DNA from: Bdellovibrio bacteriovorus HD100
GTDB taxonomy: Bacteria; Bdellovibrionota; Bdellovibrionia; Bdellovibrionales; Bdellovibrionaceae
Length of the DNA: 64,000 nt
Direction: 5' to 3'
NCBI RefSeq assembly: GCF_000196175.1
Contig: NC_005363.1
Span: forward strand, 682,001 to 746,000
Shown here: positions 18,851 through 26,545 of the stretch, in pieces
Layout of the letters: each line of letters starts with the position of its first letter
Position numbering within the stretch: position 1 is the stretch's first letter
Program-made: the position numbers and the translations under genes
Notes under the pieces: model-generated
The model's database searches: none
What the model saw: only the letters and a program-made list of their open reading frames with translations
What the model was told of the DNA's origin: nothing

Positions 18851-18907
18851 TTCCGCGCTTTAGCGGAAGTTTATGGATGGTAGGGTCGCCATCAAAAGGA
18901 GACCCTA
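18851..18907 (+). promoter_or_regulatory. Two leader hairpins; second encloses the ribosome-binding site
   Basis: TTCCGC and GCGGAA (18851-18868) form a 6-bp stem without a T tract. TAGGGTC (18881-18887) pairs with GACCCTA (18901-18907); its 13-base loop contains AAAAGGA of the ribosome-binding site and its 3' arm reaches the A of the start codon. The arrangement could control translation of the next gene. Confidence 0.45.
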
Positions 18908-19059
18908 TGGAACTTCCTCAGAAGTTTATGAATCTTTTGGTGATCATCATTCCCCTTGGCTTGTTTATTCTTGCCTTCCTGGTTCTGGACTACCGGCAAA
19001 AGCGTCGCCTGTCAGAGAAGAATGATCTCAAAATGAAACACCCCGGACCTAGATCCTGA
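18907..19059 (+). CDS. Tiny single-span membrane protein
   Basis: Fifty residues: a short polar start, one hydrophobic helix (about residues 8-28) ending in Leu-Asp-Tyr, then a strongly basic tail (RQKRRLSEKNDLKMKH). By the positive-inside rule the C-terminus is cytoplasmic. ATG 18907 has AAGGAG 6 bases upstream; an upstream in-frame ATG at 18877 has no site. No family is recognised. Small proteins like this often modulate a larger membrane complex. The leader hairpins suggest that its translation is controlled. Confidence 0.6.
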   Translation: MELPQKFMNLLVIIIPLGLFILAFLVLDYRQKRRLSEKNDLKMKHPGPRS

Positions 19060-19123
19060 TATTGATCCGGCTTTGTTTTATATTTAAAGGGAAGTCCGGA
19101 AAATTCCGATATTTCCCTTAGAC

Positions 19124-20470
19124 ATGAGCAAAAAGAAAAAGAAATCTTCAGCCGCAGAGAATCTGATTGAGTCATTGATGGATGATCTCAAGGAGATTCA
19201 ATCCGAGTCCTCGTATCGTGCGAACGATACGGGCGAGGAATATAATGGGCTGCCTGCTCTTGCCACAGACGAAAATCGCCTGGATGCGACGGCCGTGGGC
19301 GGGAACATCTGGGACAGTCTGGAACAGGGACTTGGGAAAGATGCTGCCAAAGACATCGACTCTTCAGAGTTTGTCGGTGGTGCTGACTATTCCGCCGAGT
19401 CCAATGAAAGCTCTTACGACGGTTCTTACAACACACCGGAGATTCCTGAAGTGGAGTCATCCGATTCCGACGATTTTGAAATGCCCGAGGGCTTCGGCGA
19501 CCTGCCACCTTCCGAGCGTTTCATGATGGGCCCTTCCGTGGGTGAAGAGCAGCGTTACGACGGTCCTTCCGCGGATGCTGGCTATCAATCAGCGGATGAC
19601 CTGGATGCGATGCCAGTGTCGGCGATGGATGATGATTCCACTCGTCCGGTGTTCAGCTCGCAACCTGCCGGTGAAGACAAAACTGTTTCCATTCAACAGG
19701 ACTTCAACGCCACCAGCTCTGCTGTGGGTGGCACTGATGCGGATAAAACCGTTGCAGTCGAAGGTTTTGCCAATGCCCGTGTGGGTTCGCGCAAAGCCCA
19801 GCCCGAAGTGGATGTTAAAGTCAGTGTCGGAAACTTCCGTGGCAGCCGTGGGGCCGCCAATGTGATGACGTCCGTGGATGCCAGCCTGGCTCAGGCCGAA
19901 AACCTGAAGCTGGCGCAACAGCGCATCCTGGAACTTGAGCGCGAAGTGGAACATCTGCGTGGTGAAAATGAAGAGCTGGCTTCTGCCGGTGAAATCATCC
20001 GTTCCCGCACTGATGACCTGACCGTCCGTATTTCTGAAATTGAAAAAGAGAAAACCGAAATGCAGGAATCCGCGCAAAGCGAGATCCTGATCCTGAAAGG
20101 GAACCTTCAGTACAAAGAGAACGAGGTTGCCAAGGCGCGCATCAAGGTTGAAGAACTTGAAACTAGACTTAAATCGGACTTCAAAAAGATTCGCGTCCGC
20201 GAACGGGAATTGGAAAACCGCCTGGAATTGCTCCGTGCGGAAAAGTCCGCCCTTGTTCGGTCCAAAGATGAGTATATTTTAGAACAAAAAAGAAAGATTG
20301 ATCAGCTCTCTCAGGAACTCGATAATTACCGTAAGAAATGTCTTGAGCTTAACAAGACGATCGAGGCCAATCAGGATCAAGTCAAACGAACCGAGCGCGC
20401 ACTGCGTTTGGCTTTGACGAACCTGGAGGCGAAAGAAGAGAATCTCGTTCCGTTGAAGAAAGCTGAGTAG
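19124..20470 (+). CDS. Acidic coiled-coil protein with FHA-ligand-like motifs
   Basis: The 448-residue cytoplasmic protein starts with a lysine-rich stretch (SKKKKKSS), continues with about 240 acidic, Ser-rich, probably disordered residues, and ends in a long coiled coil (about 255-440) with regular heptads. The disordered part repeats Asp-Lys-Thr-Val twice (Thr187 in DKTVSI, Thr209 in DKTVAV). These resemble the TxxI/V sequences bound by FHA domains when phosphorylated and resemble EKTSIV in the DgcB tail encoded 3.5 kb downstream. It is followed after one base by a metallophosphoesterase gene. No family was recognised; a scaffold role is inferred from architecture only. Confidence 0.75.
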   Translation: MSKKKKKSSAAENLIESLMDDLKEIQSESSYRANDTGEEYNGLPALATDENRLDATAVGGNIWDSLEQGLGKDAAKDIDSSEFVGGADYSAESNESSYDGSYNTPEIPEVESSDSDDFEMPEGFGDLPPSERFMMGPSVGEEQRYDGPSADAGYQSADDLDAMPVSAMDDDSTRPVFSSQPAGEDKTVSIQQDFNATSSAVGGTDADKTVAVEGFANARVGSRKAQPEVDVKVSVGNFRGSRGAANVMTSVDASLAQAENLKLAQQRILELEREVEHLRGENEELASAGEIIRSRTDDLTVRISEIEKEKTEMQESAQSEILILKGNLQYKENEVAKARIKVEELETRLKSDFKKIRVRERELENRLELLRAEKSALVRSKDEYILEQKRKIDQLSQELDNYRKKCLELNKTIEANQDQVKRTERALRLALTNLEAKEENLVPLKKAE

Positions 20471-20471
20471 T

Positions 20472-21611
20472 ATGGAGTCCGCTTCCCAGGTAGAAAGTAG
20501 CGAGGGCACCGCCGTCGCGAAACCTGCTCCCGTAAAAAAGATCAAGATCATCGTCAGTGATCTCCATTTGGGGAAGGGCCGCCTGTTGGAAAAAGGCGGA
20601 ATCAATTCGCTTGAAGAATTCTATTACGGGGAAAAGCTTGTGGAGTTCATCCACTTCTATTCCACCGGTGTCTATCGCGACTATGAAGTCGAACTGATCA
20701 TCAACGGGGACTTCCTGAACTTCCTGCAGTGTGATTACAAAGGCCACTTCCTGTCCGTGATCACTGAATCCGTGACTTTGGAGATTTTGAAAGACTGCGT
20801 GAACGGGCACAAGGCCGTCTTCACAGCTTTGGCTGAATTCGCCGCAAAACCCGGCAACACCATCACCTACATCGTCGGTAACCATGATCAGGGGATGCTG
20901 TGGCCCGCCTGTCGCGCCTACCTGAATCAGGTCATCGGCACGCCGATTCGTTTTAAAAACATCGTTTACTTCTTTGATGGAGTTCACATCGAACACGGCC
21001 ATATGCATGAGGCCGCCAATCGTATGGACCCCAAAAAGTTCTTCCTAAAAAAGGATCTGGTGGAGCCGATCCTGAATCTGCCGTTTGGATCCCATTTCTT
21101 CCTGGAAGTCGTGTTGAAAATCAAACAACACTACCCCCATGTCGACAAGATCCGTCCTTTCGGCAAAATGGTCCGCTGGGCTTTCCTGAACGAAACCGGA
21201 ACAATGGTTCGCGCCTTCTTTATGGCCATGGGGTATTTCCTGAAAAGCATCCTGGTCAAGGATCCGCGCCGTCATTGGCCTTTGAAACGAATTATCCAGG
21301 TGATTGCCGAAAGCGCGATCTTCCCGGATTTGAGTGAATCAGCGCGTAAAATCCTGGGGGATGACCGCGTGCACACGGTGATCTTTGGCCACACCCATGT
21401 TTATCAGTATCGCCAGTGGTCCGAGAATAAAGAATATTTCAATACGGGAACATGGACTGAGATCACTTCTTTGGATATTGTGTCCTTGGGAAAGATCACG
21501 AAACTAACCTATGTTCTTATCGAATACCCTGAAGACGGAGGCCGGCCGCGAGGTAGGTTGAAGGAGTGGAAGGGTTACCACAAAATCGAAGAAGACGTAG
21601 CTATTTCCTAG
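20472..21611 (+). CDS. Calcineurin-like metallophosphoesterase
   Basis: A 379-residue protein with all five metallophosphatase blocks: SDLHLG (Asp30, His32), NGDFLNF, GNHDQG, HGHMHE and FGHTHVYQ. This is the LpxH-like/UDP-diacylglucosamine pyrophosphatase style of the superfamily, with a dinuclear metal site, but the length is well above LpxH and the substrate is uncertain. About 20 polar residues precede the domain. A hydrophobic stretch around residues 250-265 could touch the membrane. The start lies one base after the coiled-coil gene stop, so the two are translationally linked. The first of two structured intergenic repeats follows immediately. Confidence 0.85.
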   Translation: MESASQVESSEGTAVAKPAPVKKIKIIVSDLHLGKGRLLEKGGINSLEEFYYGEKLVEFIHFYSTGVYRDYEVELIINGDFLNFLQCDYKGHFLSVITESVTLEILKDCVNGHKAVFTALAEFAAKPGNTITYIVGNHDQGMLWPACRAYLNQVIGTPIRFKNIVYFFDGVHIEHGHMHEAANRMDPKKFFLKKDLVEPILNLPFGSHFFLEVVLKIKQHYPHVDKIRPFGKMVRWAFLNETGTMVRAFFMAMGYFLKSILVKDPRRHWPLKRIIQVIAESAIFPDLSESARKILGDDRVHTVIFGHTHVYQYRQWSENKEYFNTGTWTEITSLDIVSLGKITKLTYVLIEYPEDGGRPRGRLKEWKGYHKIEEDVAIS

Positions 21612-21617
21612 GCGGGC

Positions 21618-21731
21618 GATGAAAACGGCCCATCCGACTGCGTTGTCGGACAGCCTTCTCGCTTCGACGTGCTTGGAGCACGCCTGCGCTGCGAGGGCTG
21701 TCCTCCGCCTTGCGGCTGGACCGTTTTGATC
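21618..21731 (+). repeat. Multibranched structured intergenic repeat, copy A
   Basis: A 114-base element folds as follows: closing stem 21622-21632 with 21717-21727 (10 of 11 paired, extended by GAT/ATC across a G-G mismatch); hairpin TCCGAC/GTCGGA (21633-21650); stem CAGCC..CTCGC with GCGAG..GGCTG (21651-21662 with 21691-21700) enclosing hairpin CGTGC/GCACG (21668-21682); hairpin CCGC/GCGG (21705-21715). Copy B at 45280-45400 has the same layout with compensatory changes. It is not a tRNA. It could be a mobile REP-like element or an RNA. Confidence 0.75.
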
Positions 21732-21756
21732 ACCCTTTAAATCCCGGTAGTTTTCT

Positions 21757-21814
21757 GGCTGGCCCTTCGGGCGCCGCGGGGATGGGGAGTGCTGGCTCCC
21801 TTTGGGAGCGTCGC
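21757..21814 (+). repeat. Two tandem GCTGGC-type hairpins after copy A
   Basis: Units at 21759-21777 (GCTGGCCC, TTC, GGGCGCCGC) and 21791-21814 (GCTGGCTCCC, TTT, GGGAGCGTCGC) share a base but have different self-complementary tips. Three matching units follow copy B. Confidence 0.6.
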
Positions 21815-21842
21815 TGGGTTGGGACTAACTTTTTAGAAAGAG

Positions 21843-23069
21843 ATGCACGTTATGTTGGAGATTTCGCATTCGTTTCATAAAATTGATGAATCTGTTTTGG
21901 TGAAGTGTCAGGAGTCTTTGAAGTTGTTTTTGCAACGTAAAGAGATTGGCTTTCCGCAGGTGATGGAGCGTGTTTCTTTGTGGCAGCAGTCTTATAAAGT
22001 TGGGACTGAACTGGCGGAGAAATTTAAGAAGATTGTTATTGTTGGTTTGGGTGGAAGTTCGCTGGGGACTCGTGTCATTGCGGAAGTTTTCTGTGCTCGC
22101 AATATGTTCTTTGTCGACAATGTGGATGCTCTGGAATTTGAGACTTTGATTGAAGAGCTGGGGGACCTTAAAGAGGTTGCTTGGGTCTTTATTTCCAAGA
22201 GTGGAACTACGATTGAATCTTTGTGTGCTTTGGAGCTTGTGGATCAGATTTACACGGAAGAAAAACTGAATCTTCCCAAGCACAGTGTGGTTATTTCTGA
22301 AACCAAAGACAGCAGTTTGATGGCTTGGGCTCGCAAGCATTCTATTCCTACTTGTGAAATTCCTTTGGATGTTGGGGGGCGCTTCTCGGTGCTTTCTCCG
22401 GTGGGGATGATGCCGGCGGCGTTCCTGGGGTTGGATCTTGAAAAGTTCCGTGTCGGGGCGATGCGTGCCTTGAATGACACGGCGGTTGTGACTCAGACGA
22501 TGGCGCAAGTGGCGCAAAGTTATCAGCGGGAAGAATGGATCACTCTGCTTTGGATTTACAATTCTCGTATGAAGTCTTTCGGGGCTTGGTATCAGCAGCT
22601 GTGGGCGGAGTCTTTGGGGAAACCTGAAACTCGTGCGGGGAAACCGGCTCCGCGTGTGAGCACGCCGATGTCTGCTGTTGGGGCTTCGGATCAACATTCG
22701 ATTTTGCAGCAGGTGATGGAAGGAACCAAAGACAAGTTCGTTGTGTTCCAGCGTGTGGAAGAATCCGAGGCGGGTTCTTTGCGCATCAAGAAGGCTCAGT
22801 TCAAAGAAACTCAGGACCTTGAAGGTCGCACGATGGGTGAACTGCTGCGGGCAGAAGGTTTGGCCACGCAGGAGGCTTTGAATCAGAGTGGTGTTTCCAC
22901 GATGACTCTTAAGACTAAAGTCCTAGATGAGCACTCTTTGGGTTACATGTTCATGTTCTGGCAACTTGTGGTTGCGGGGCTTGGAGATTACCTGGAAATC
23001 GACGCCTTCAATCAGCCGGGTGTCGAGCTGGGCAAGAGACTAGCGAAAGAGAAATTGAAGAAAGCTTGA
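21843..23069 (+). CDS. pgi: Glucose-6-phosphate isomerase
   Basis: Pgi interconverts glucose 6-phosphate and fructose 6-phosphate in the cytoplasm. The 408-residue protein has the SIS-fold signatures GLGGSSLGTRV, FISKSGTTIESL and, near residue 280, SAVGASDQHSILQ with the catalytic His region, and ends with LGKRLAKEKL. It is shorter than the E. coli enzyme, like other compact bacterial forms. ATG 21843 is used; ATG 21852 is possible. Codons in the first half end mostly in T or G (43 of 60 plus-strand bases at 22021-22080 are G or T), unlike the gene before it, and the bias fades toward the 3' end. dgcB follows. Confidence 0.93.
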   Translation: MHVMLEISHSFHKIDESVLVKCQESLKLFLQRKEIGFPQVMERVSLWQQSYKVGTELAEKFKKIVIVGLGGSSLGTRVIAEVFCARNMFFVDNVDALEFETLIEELGDLKEVAWVFISKSGTTIESLCALELVDQIYTEEKLNLPKHSVVISETKDSSLMAWARKHSIPTCEIPLDVGGRFSVLSPVGMMPAAFLGLDLEKFRVGAMRALNDTAVVTQTMAQVAQSYQREEWITLLWIYNSRMKSFGAWYQQLWAESLGKPETRAGKPAPRVSTPMSAVGASDQHSILQQVMEGTKDKFVVFQRVEESEAGSLRIKKAQFKETQDLEGRTMGELLRAEGLATQEALNQSGVSTMTLKTKVLDEHSLGYMFMFWQLVVAGLGDYLEIDAFNQPGVELGKRLAKEKLKKA

Positions 23070-23105
23070 TTGTCAGGTGACGGGGGGAAGTTTTATACTT
23101 TTCCC
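23070..23105 (+). promoter_or_regulatory. Possible promoter of a leaderless dgcB transcript
   Basis: TTGTCA (23070-23075) and TATACT (23095-23100) are separated by 19 bases and each match 5 of 6 consensus positions. Transcription would begin about at the dgcB ATG (23107). The same bases can form a 9-bp stem, GGGGGAAGT with ACTTTTCCC (23083-23105, two G-U pairs). No ribosome-binding site stands at normal distance. Confidence 0.5.
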
Positions 23106-23106
23106 T

Positions 23107-24039
23107 ATGGCTCACAACGATGACAACTCAGACAACTTAGAAAAAACCAGTATTGTTGCCAGCGACACTTTCAAGGGTCGTCTTAAAGAGGCGGATGATG
23201 TTCCGCCGGCAATTGTTGTTTTGATCGGCCCTCCGGGCTACGTCGGTAAACAATATCCTATCACGGCCAGTGATATCGTCATCGGCCGCTCTGTGGAAAG
23301 CCAAGTCTACATTGATGATAAAAGTTTGAGCCGCTCTCACGCAAAGTTCGCTGTCAATGGCAGTGAAGTGTCCGTGATCGATTTGGGTTCCACCAATAAA
23401 ACCATCGTGAATGGTCAGGTGATCCCACCCCTGGCATCGTGCCTTTTGAAAAACAATGACCAGATCAAAACCGGCAACGTGATCTTCAAGTTCCTTGAAA
23501 AAGGCAGCATTGAAGCCATGACCAATGCGGCGATGTACGATCGTGCGCAGAAGGATGCGTTGACGGGTGCTCATTCTAAGGGTGCGCTTTTGGACAAGGG
23601 ACCTGAGGCGATGAAACGCGCTGAAGTTCTGAACGAGCCCTTCAGTCTTGTGACTTTCGATATCGATCACTTTAAAAAGATCAATGACAGCTACGGGCAT
23701 CCGGGCGGTGACTATGTTCTGAAAGAACTGTGCCGTATCGTGATCACCAAGCTGATCCGCTCCAACGACTTCTTTGCCCGTTACGGTGGTGAAGAGTTTG
23801 TGCTGCTGCTTTCCGGTTCACCAAGCAAAACAGCTGGCGAAGTGGGCGAGCGTATTCGTCAGACGATTGAAGCCCATGACTTTACATTTGAAGGCAAGAA
23901 GATCCCGGTGACCATCTCCGTGGGTGTTGCCACCAAGCTTCCAAATGAAACCGAATGGACTCAAGTGTACGACCGTGCCGACAAGGCGCTGTACCAGTCC
24001 AAACAAGGTGGCCGTAACCGTACGACCATCGTCGCTTAA
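23107..24039 (+). CDS. dgcB: FHA-GGDEF diguanylate cyclase DgcB
   Basis: This enzyme makes cyclic di-GMP from two GTP and in B. bacteriovorus (Bd0742) is needed for prey invasion. The 310-residue protein has an N-terminal tail with Thr14 in LEKTSIV, an FHA domain (about 35-130: GR at 60-61, SRSH 75-78, GSTNKT, NG at 102-103), then a GGDEF domain with active site GGEEF (227-231) and inhibitory I-site RSND (218-221). Published work describes the phosphorylatable tail as the ligand of its own FHA domain, which fits Thr14 here. ATG 23107 is used because it gives that numbering; an upstream GTG at 23077 lacks support. A terminator follows. Confidence 0.95.
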   Translation: MAHNDDNSDNLEKTSIVASDTFKGRLKEADDVPPAIVVLIGPPGYVGKQYPITASDIVIGRSVESQVYIDDKSLSRSHAKFAVNGSEVSVIDLGSTNKTIVNGQVIPPLASCLLKNNDQIKTGNVIFKFLEKGSIEAMTNAAMYDRAQKDALTGAHSKGALLDKGPEAMKRAEVLNEPFSLVTFDIDHFKKINDSYGHPGGDYVLKELCRIVITKLIRSNDFFARYGGEEFVLLLSGSPSKTAGEVGERIRQTIEAHDFTFEGKKIPVTISVGVATKLPNETEWTQVYDRADKALYQSKQGGRNRTTIVA

Positions 24040-24108
24040 TTTTAGTTTTTATCCCGGGGTTGGCTTCTTACAAGACTTTACTGAAGACACTCCAAACCTG
24101 GGATTCTT

Positions 24109-24141
24109 AAAGCCGCAGCCTAAAAAGTTGCGGCTTTTTTT
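24109..24141 (+). terminator. Rho-independent terminator after dgcB
   Basis: AAAGCCGCA (24109-24117) pairs with TGCGGCTTT (24129-24137), followed by more T. Confidence 0.88.
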
Positions 24142-24482
24142 CATATTACCTTGGTCTAGGGCCGCTTTGGCCAACTTTACAGTCCCTCTATATATAGACA
24201 TAAAACTGCTGCCTTCCGTCAGCTCTGCTTAAAACTTAGTACAGGTTTTGATCCATAAGAAATGATTATGTGTGTCATAACAGAATGCGTAATTCCTAAG
24301 TTGTTTCATATATTTAGGGCCACTTTGACTCTTCAAAATCAGGCATCATCGTTGCATTAGTGAAAGAGTGTAGGCATCGCGGGTTTGGGGGCGAATTTAC
24401 CGGGTGCTGGGGGGAGCAGAATGGCTCTTTCGGGAAAAAAATTCAGAACGTTAACCGAATTTAGACAGAAACGAGTCAAAGT
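24142..24482. other. Intergenic region before the sigma factor
   Basis: About 340 AT-rich bases between the dgcB terminator and the sigma factor gene. I see no gene. It should contain the sigma factor promoter, but no box pair is convincing; a GAACGTT at about 24446 is too far from TCAAA (24476) to be a standard ECF promoter. Confidence 0.5.
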
Positions 24483-25103
24483 ATGGAGAGAGATCTAAAC
24501 GTAACGGATCTTGAACTGGTAGAAAAAGTGAAGTCTGGCGACAGACGCTCTTTTTCCGAACTCGTGAAACGACATCAGAGAAGTGTGCTGCGTATGAGTT
24601 TGCGGTTCGTAAAGGACATGGACACAGCTGAGGACGTGACGCAAGAAGCGTTCATCAAGGCTTACGAAAAGCTGAACACCTTCGAAGGTCGTTCTTCTTT
24701 CAAAAGCTGGCTGTTCCAGATCGCCGTGAACACGGCACGCAACAAACTGCGTGAGTGGAAACGCGACACCGTGGATATCGACGATGTGCAATTGGCTGTA
24801 GATGCGGAGGCCGAAACTACACTCGTCCATACGGCGGTTTCTGACATACTTAAAAATGAAGTAGAGAAGCTGCCGTTCAAGCAGAAAACAGCCCTGGTTC
24901 TTCGTGTGTACGAGGACCTGAGCTTTAACGAAATCGCTGATATTATGGAGTGCCCATACGATACAGCGAAGGCGAACTACAGACATGCTCTGATGAAACT
25001 TCGTCAGACATTCGAACAGCAGGCTGAATTGAAGAACTGGACGGAAGAAGTAGGTGGCTTCTTCCTCGAGGTTAACCAAAGATTTGCGGAAGCAGAAGGA
25101 TAA
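24483..25103 (+). CDS. ECF (RpoE-like) RNA polymerase sigma factor
   Basis: A 206-residue group 4 sigma factor. Region 2 is seen in SVLRMSLRFVKDMDTAEDVTQ and the following EAFIKAYEKL...SSFKSWLFQIA; region 4 in LPFKQKTALVLRVYEDLSFNEIADIM with the helix-turn-helix YDTAKANYRHALMKLR. It directs polymerase to envelope or heat stress genes. Position directly after dgcB matches Bd0743, reported to matter for the heat shock response. The gene after it begins 6 bases beyond the stop and encodes a likely membrane anti-sigma factor. The extra C-terminal 25 residues beyond region 4 are unusual in length. Confidence 0.94.
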   Translation: MERDLNVTDLELVEKVKSGDRRSFSELVKRHQRSVLRMSLRFVKDMDTAEDVTQEAFIKAYEKLNTFEGRSSFKSWLFQIAVNTARNKLREWKRDTVDIDDVQLAVDAEAETTLVHTAVSDILKNEVEKLPFKQKTALVLRVYEDLSFNEIADIMECPYDTAKANYRHALMKLRQTFEQQAELKNWTEEVGGFFLEVNQRFAEAEG

Positions 25104-25109
25104 GAATCG

Positions 25110-25589
25110 ATGGACAACGTGGACCGTATGGATCGCATGGATAAAGTGCGCAAAGGCCTTAAAGCCGCCGACGATATGGAACTGCCCATGAACGATGATT
25201 TCTTCGATCGTTTGCATGATAAAATCATGGCCGAGGTGGAAACCGTGGAAATCAAACCGGCTCCGGTATTGATGACGCCGCGAAATCTGCTTCGCTCTCA
25301 CTGGCGAGGATGGCTTTATCCCGTCAGCGGCGTAGCTTCGTTGATGGCCTTCGCTGTTCTTTTGATGCCGCAGGTGTCAAAAGTAAACCAGTCGATGACC
25401 AGAGCCGGGCTTCTGAGCGACGGGCATGAGCGCATTGTCTCTGAGGCCCTTTTGTCCCCAGAGGAGATTTCCCAGACCTTGATCAGCACGCAGAGCGAAT
25501 CTGACTTTTTTATGGACGTAGCTCGCGAATCATTCGAAAATTTATCTGTAGATAAATTCAATAAAATCATGGGTGAAAGCGGACGCTAA
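25110..25589 (+). CDS. Probable membrane-anchored anti-sigma factor
   Basis: A 159-residue protein with a charged cytoplasmic N-terminus (LPMNDDFFDRLHDKIMAEVE, like the sigma-binding helix of RseA-type proteins), one hydrophobic span at about 66-87, and a periplasmic C-terminus. No zinc-binding His/Cys motif is present. Gene order sigma factor, anti-sigma factor, periplasmic protein is the classical envelope stress layout. The anti-sigma role rests on position, topology and the N-terminal pattern, not on a full domain match. It lies 6 bases after the sigma gene. Confidence 0.65.
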   Translation: MDNVDRMDRMDKVRKGLKAADDMELPMNDDFFDRLHDKIMAEVETVEIKPAPVLMTPRNLLRSHWRGWLYPVSGVASLMAFAVLLMPQVSKVNQSMTRAGLLSDGHERIVSEALLSPEEISQTLISTQSESDFFMDVARESFENLSVDKFNKIMGESGR

Positions 25590-25613
25590 TCACCCTGACT
25601 CGGGTGAGACAAC

Positions 25614-26099
25614 GTGCTGCTGAAGACTCTGTTCCCAATATTCCTAATATGTCTAAATTCGGCTTTCTCCGTGGCTGTAGCTGCGGAGAAACGCAATCAG
25701 CTGGAAGAGCTTCTGATCTGGAAGATGAGTGATGAGCTGAAGCTGAACACTTCTGACGAAAAGAAATTCACTGAAATTGTCCGTGACATCAATAAACGCA
25801 AAGCCCAGTTCAGCCAGGAGCTGCAGGCCTCCGTCGACAAAATGAACAAGGCGACCACGGCAAAATCCAAAGATGAAGAGCTGACCCGCTATCGCAAGTC
25901 TTTGCAAAGTTATGGTCGAATGAATGAAGAGGAGTTCGACAAGCTCAAGCCCCTGTTGGGACCTGAGCGTATGGTGCAGTATCTGCAAATTAAGCAGGAT
26001 CTGACCAACCGGATTAAAACGATGCTGGCGAATCCAGAGGCCACTCCCGGGAAAGCCGCCAAGCCTTTACCTTCTCCAAAGCTGATCGAAGAAAAATAA
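25614..26099 (+). CDS. CpxP/Spy-like periplasmic protein
   Basis: A 161-residue protein with a signal peptide (cleavage near Ala-Val-Ala-Ala, residue 24) and a mostly helical, charged body. Two repeated-looking helices (KFTEIVRDINKRKAQF and LKPLLGPERMVQYLQIK) resemble the periplasmic stress chaperones of the CpxP/Spy/LTXXQ group, which sense misfolded envelope proteins. The start is GTG 25614 with a weak GGGTGAG site. Its place behind the sigma and anti-sigma genes supports a feedback or chaperone role in the same regulon. The family match is weak by eye. Confidence 0.6.
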   Translation: MLLKTLFPIFLICLNSAFSVAVAAEKRNQLEELLIWKMSDELKLNTSDEKKFTEIVRDINKRKAQFSQELQASVDKMNKATTAKSKDEELTRYRKSLQSYGRMNEEEFDKLKPLLGPERMVQYLQIKQDLTNRIKTMLANPEATPGKAAKPLPSPKLIEEK

Positions 26100-26113
26100 C
26101 CAGCGAAATAACA

Positions 26114-26140
26114 AAAAAGCCGTCATTAAGACGGCTTTTT
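26114..26140. terminator. Bidirectional terminator
   Basis: AAAAAGCCGTC (26114-26124) pairs perfectly with GACGGCTTTTT (26130-26140) around ATTAA. It ends the sigma factor operon on plus and the eight-gene secreted-protein operon on minus. Confidence 0.92.
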
Positions 26141-26143
26141 CGT

Positions 26144-26545
26144 TTAGAAGATTTCCCAACCGGAAATGACATCAATCCCAGAATCACAGGGTTGAAACTG
26201 GTAAGGGCAATGAATCAGCGCCTTGAAGCGCTCGTCATTGCCATCGTCAAAGACAAACACCCCTTGAGAGGTGCCGTCGTTGGCGCGGTACATTCCCTTA
26301 ACGGCAGCATAGCGGCCCTTGGAATCCCGGGCGATGATGGAGTTCGGGCACTGATCCAGATTGTATTGTTCAATTTTGAAATCATAACTTTCAAACTGAG
26401 AAACCTGGTTGCGGGCTAGAGTGGTGATACGGCCATCCTGGATCTGCAGCGGTTGCAGGATCTTAAAGTTGTTCACGTTGTCGCGGGATTGTGCTGGTCC
26501 ATAAACCACACAAGCCATAACCAAAGCACTTGTCACTAGCGACAT
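26144..26545 (-). CDS. Secreted protein, last gene of the eight-gene operon
   Basis: A 133-residue protein with a short N-terminal hydrophobic segment (about residues 3-15) that may be a signal peptide, and three cysteines in the body. Its start overlaps the end of the preceding cysteine-peptidase-like gene by 10 bases, so translation is coupled. No family is recognised. Motif YDFKIEQYNLDQC and a C-terminal PYQFQPCDSG are the only notable features. It ends next to a strong terminator. Function is unknown; membership of the operon implies joint use with the other secreted proteins. Confidence 0.75.
   Translation of the reverse strand: MSLVTSALVMACVVYGPAQSRDNVNNFKILQPLQIQDGRITTLARNQVSQFESYDFKIEQYNLDQCPNSIIARDSKGRYAAVKGMYRANDGTSQGVFVFDDGNDERFKALIHCPYQFQPCDSGIDVISGWEIF

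Noticed and set aside
21618-21731. Cloverleaf repeat considered as a tRNA or tmRNA gene
   Set aside because: No T-loop sequence, no CCA-type acceptor or 7-bp/5-bp arm sizes, and the stem sequences differ strongly between copies.
24446-24480. GAACGTT and TCAAA considered as an RpoE-type autoregulatory promoter of the sigma factor gene
   Set aside because: Spacing is about 23 bases where about 16 is expected, and the -10 element would touch the start codon.
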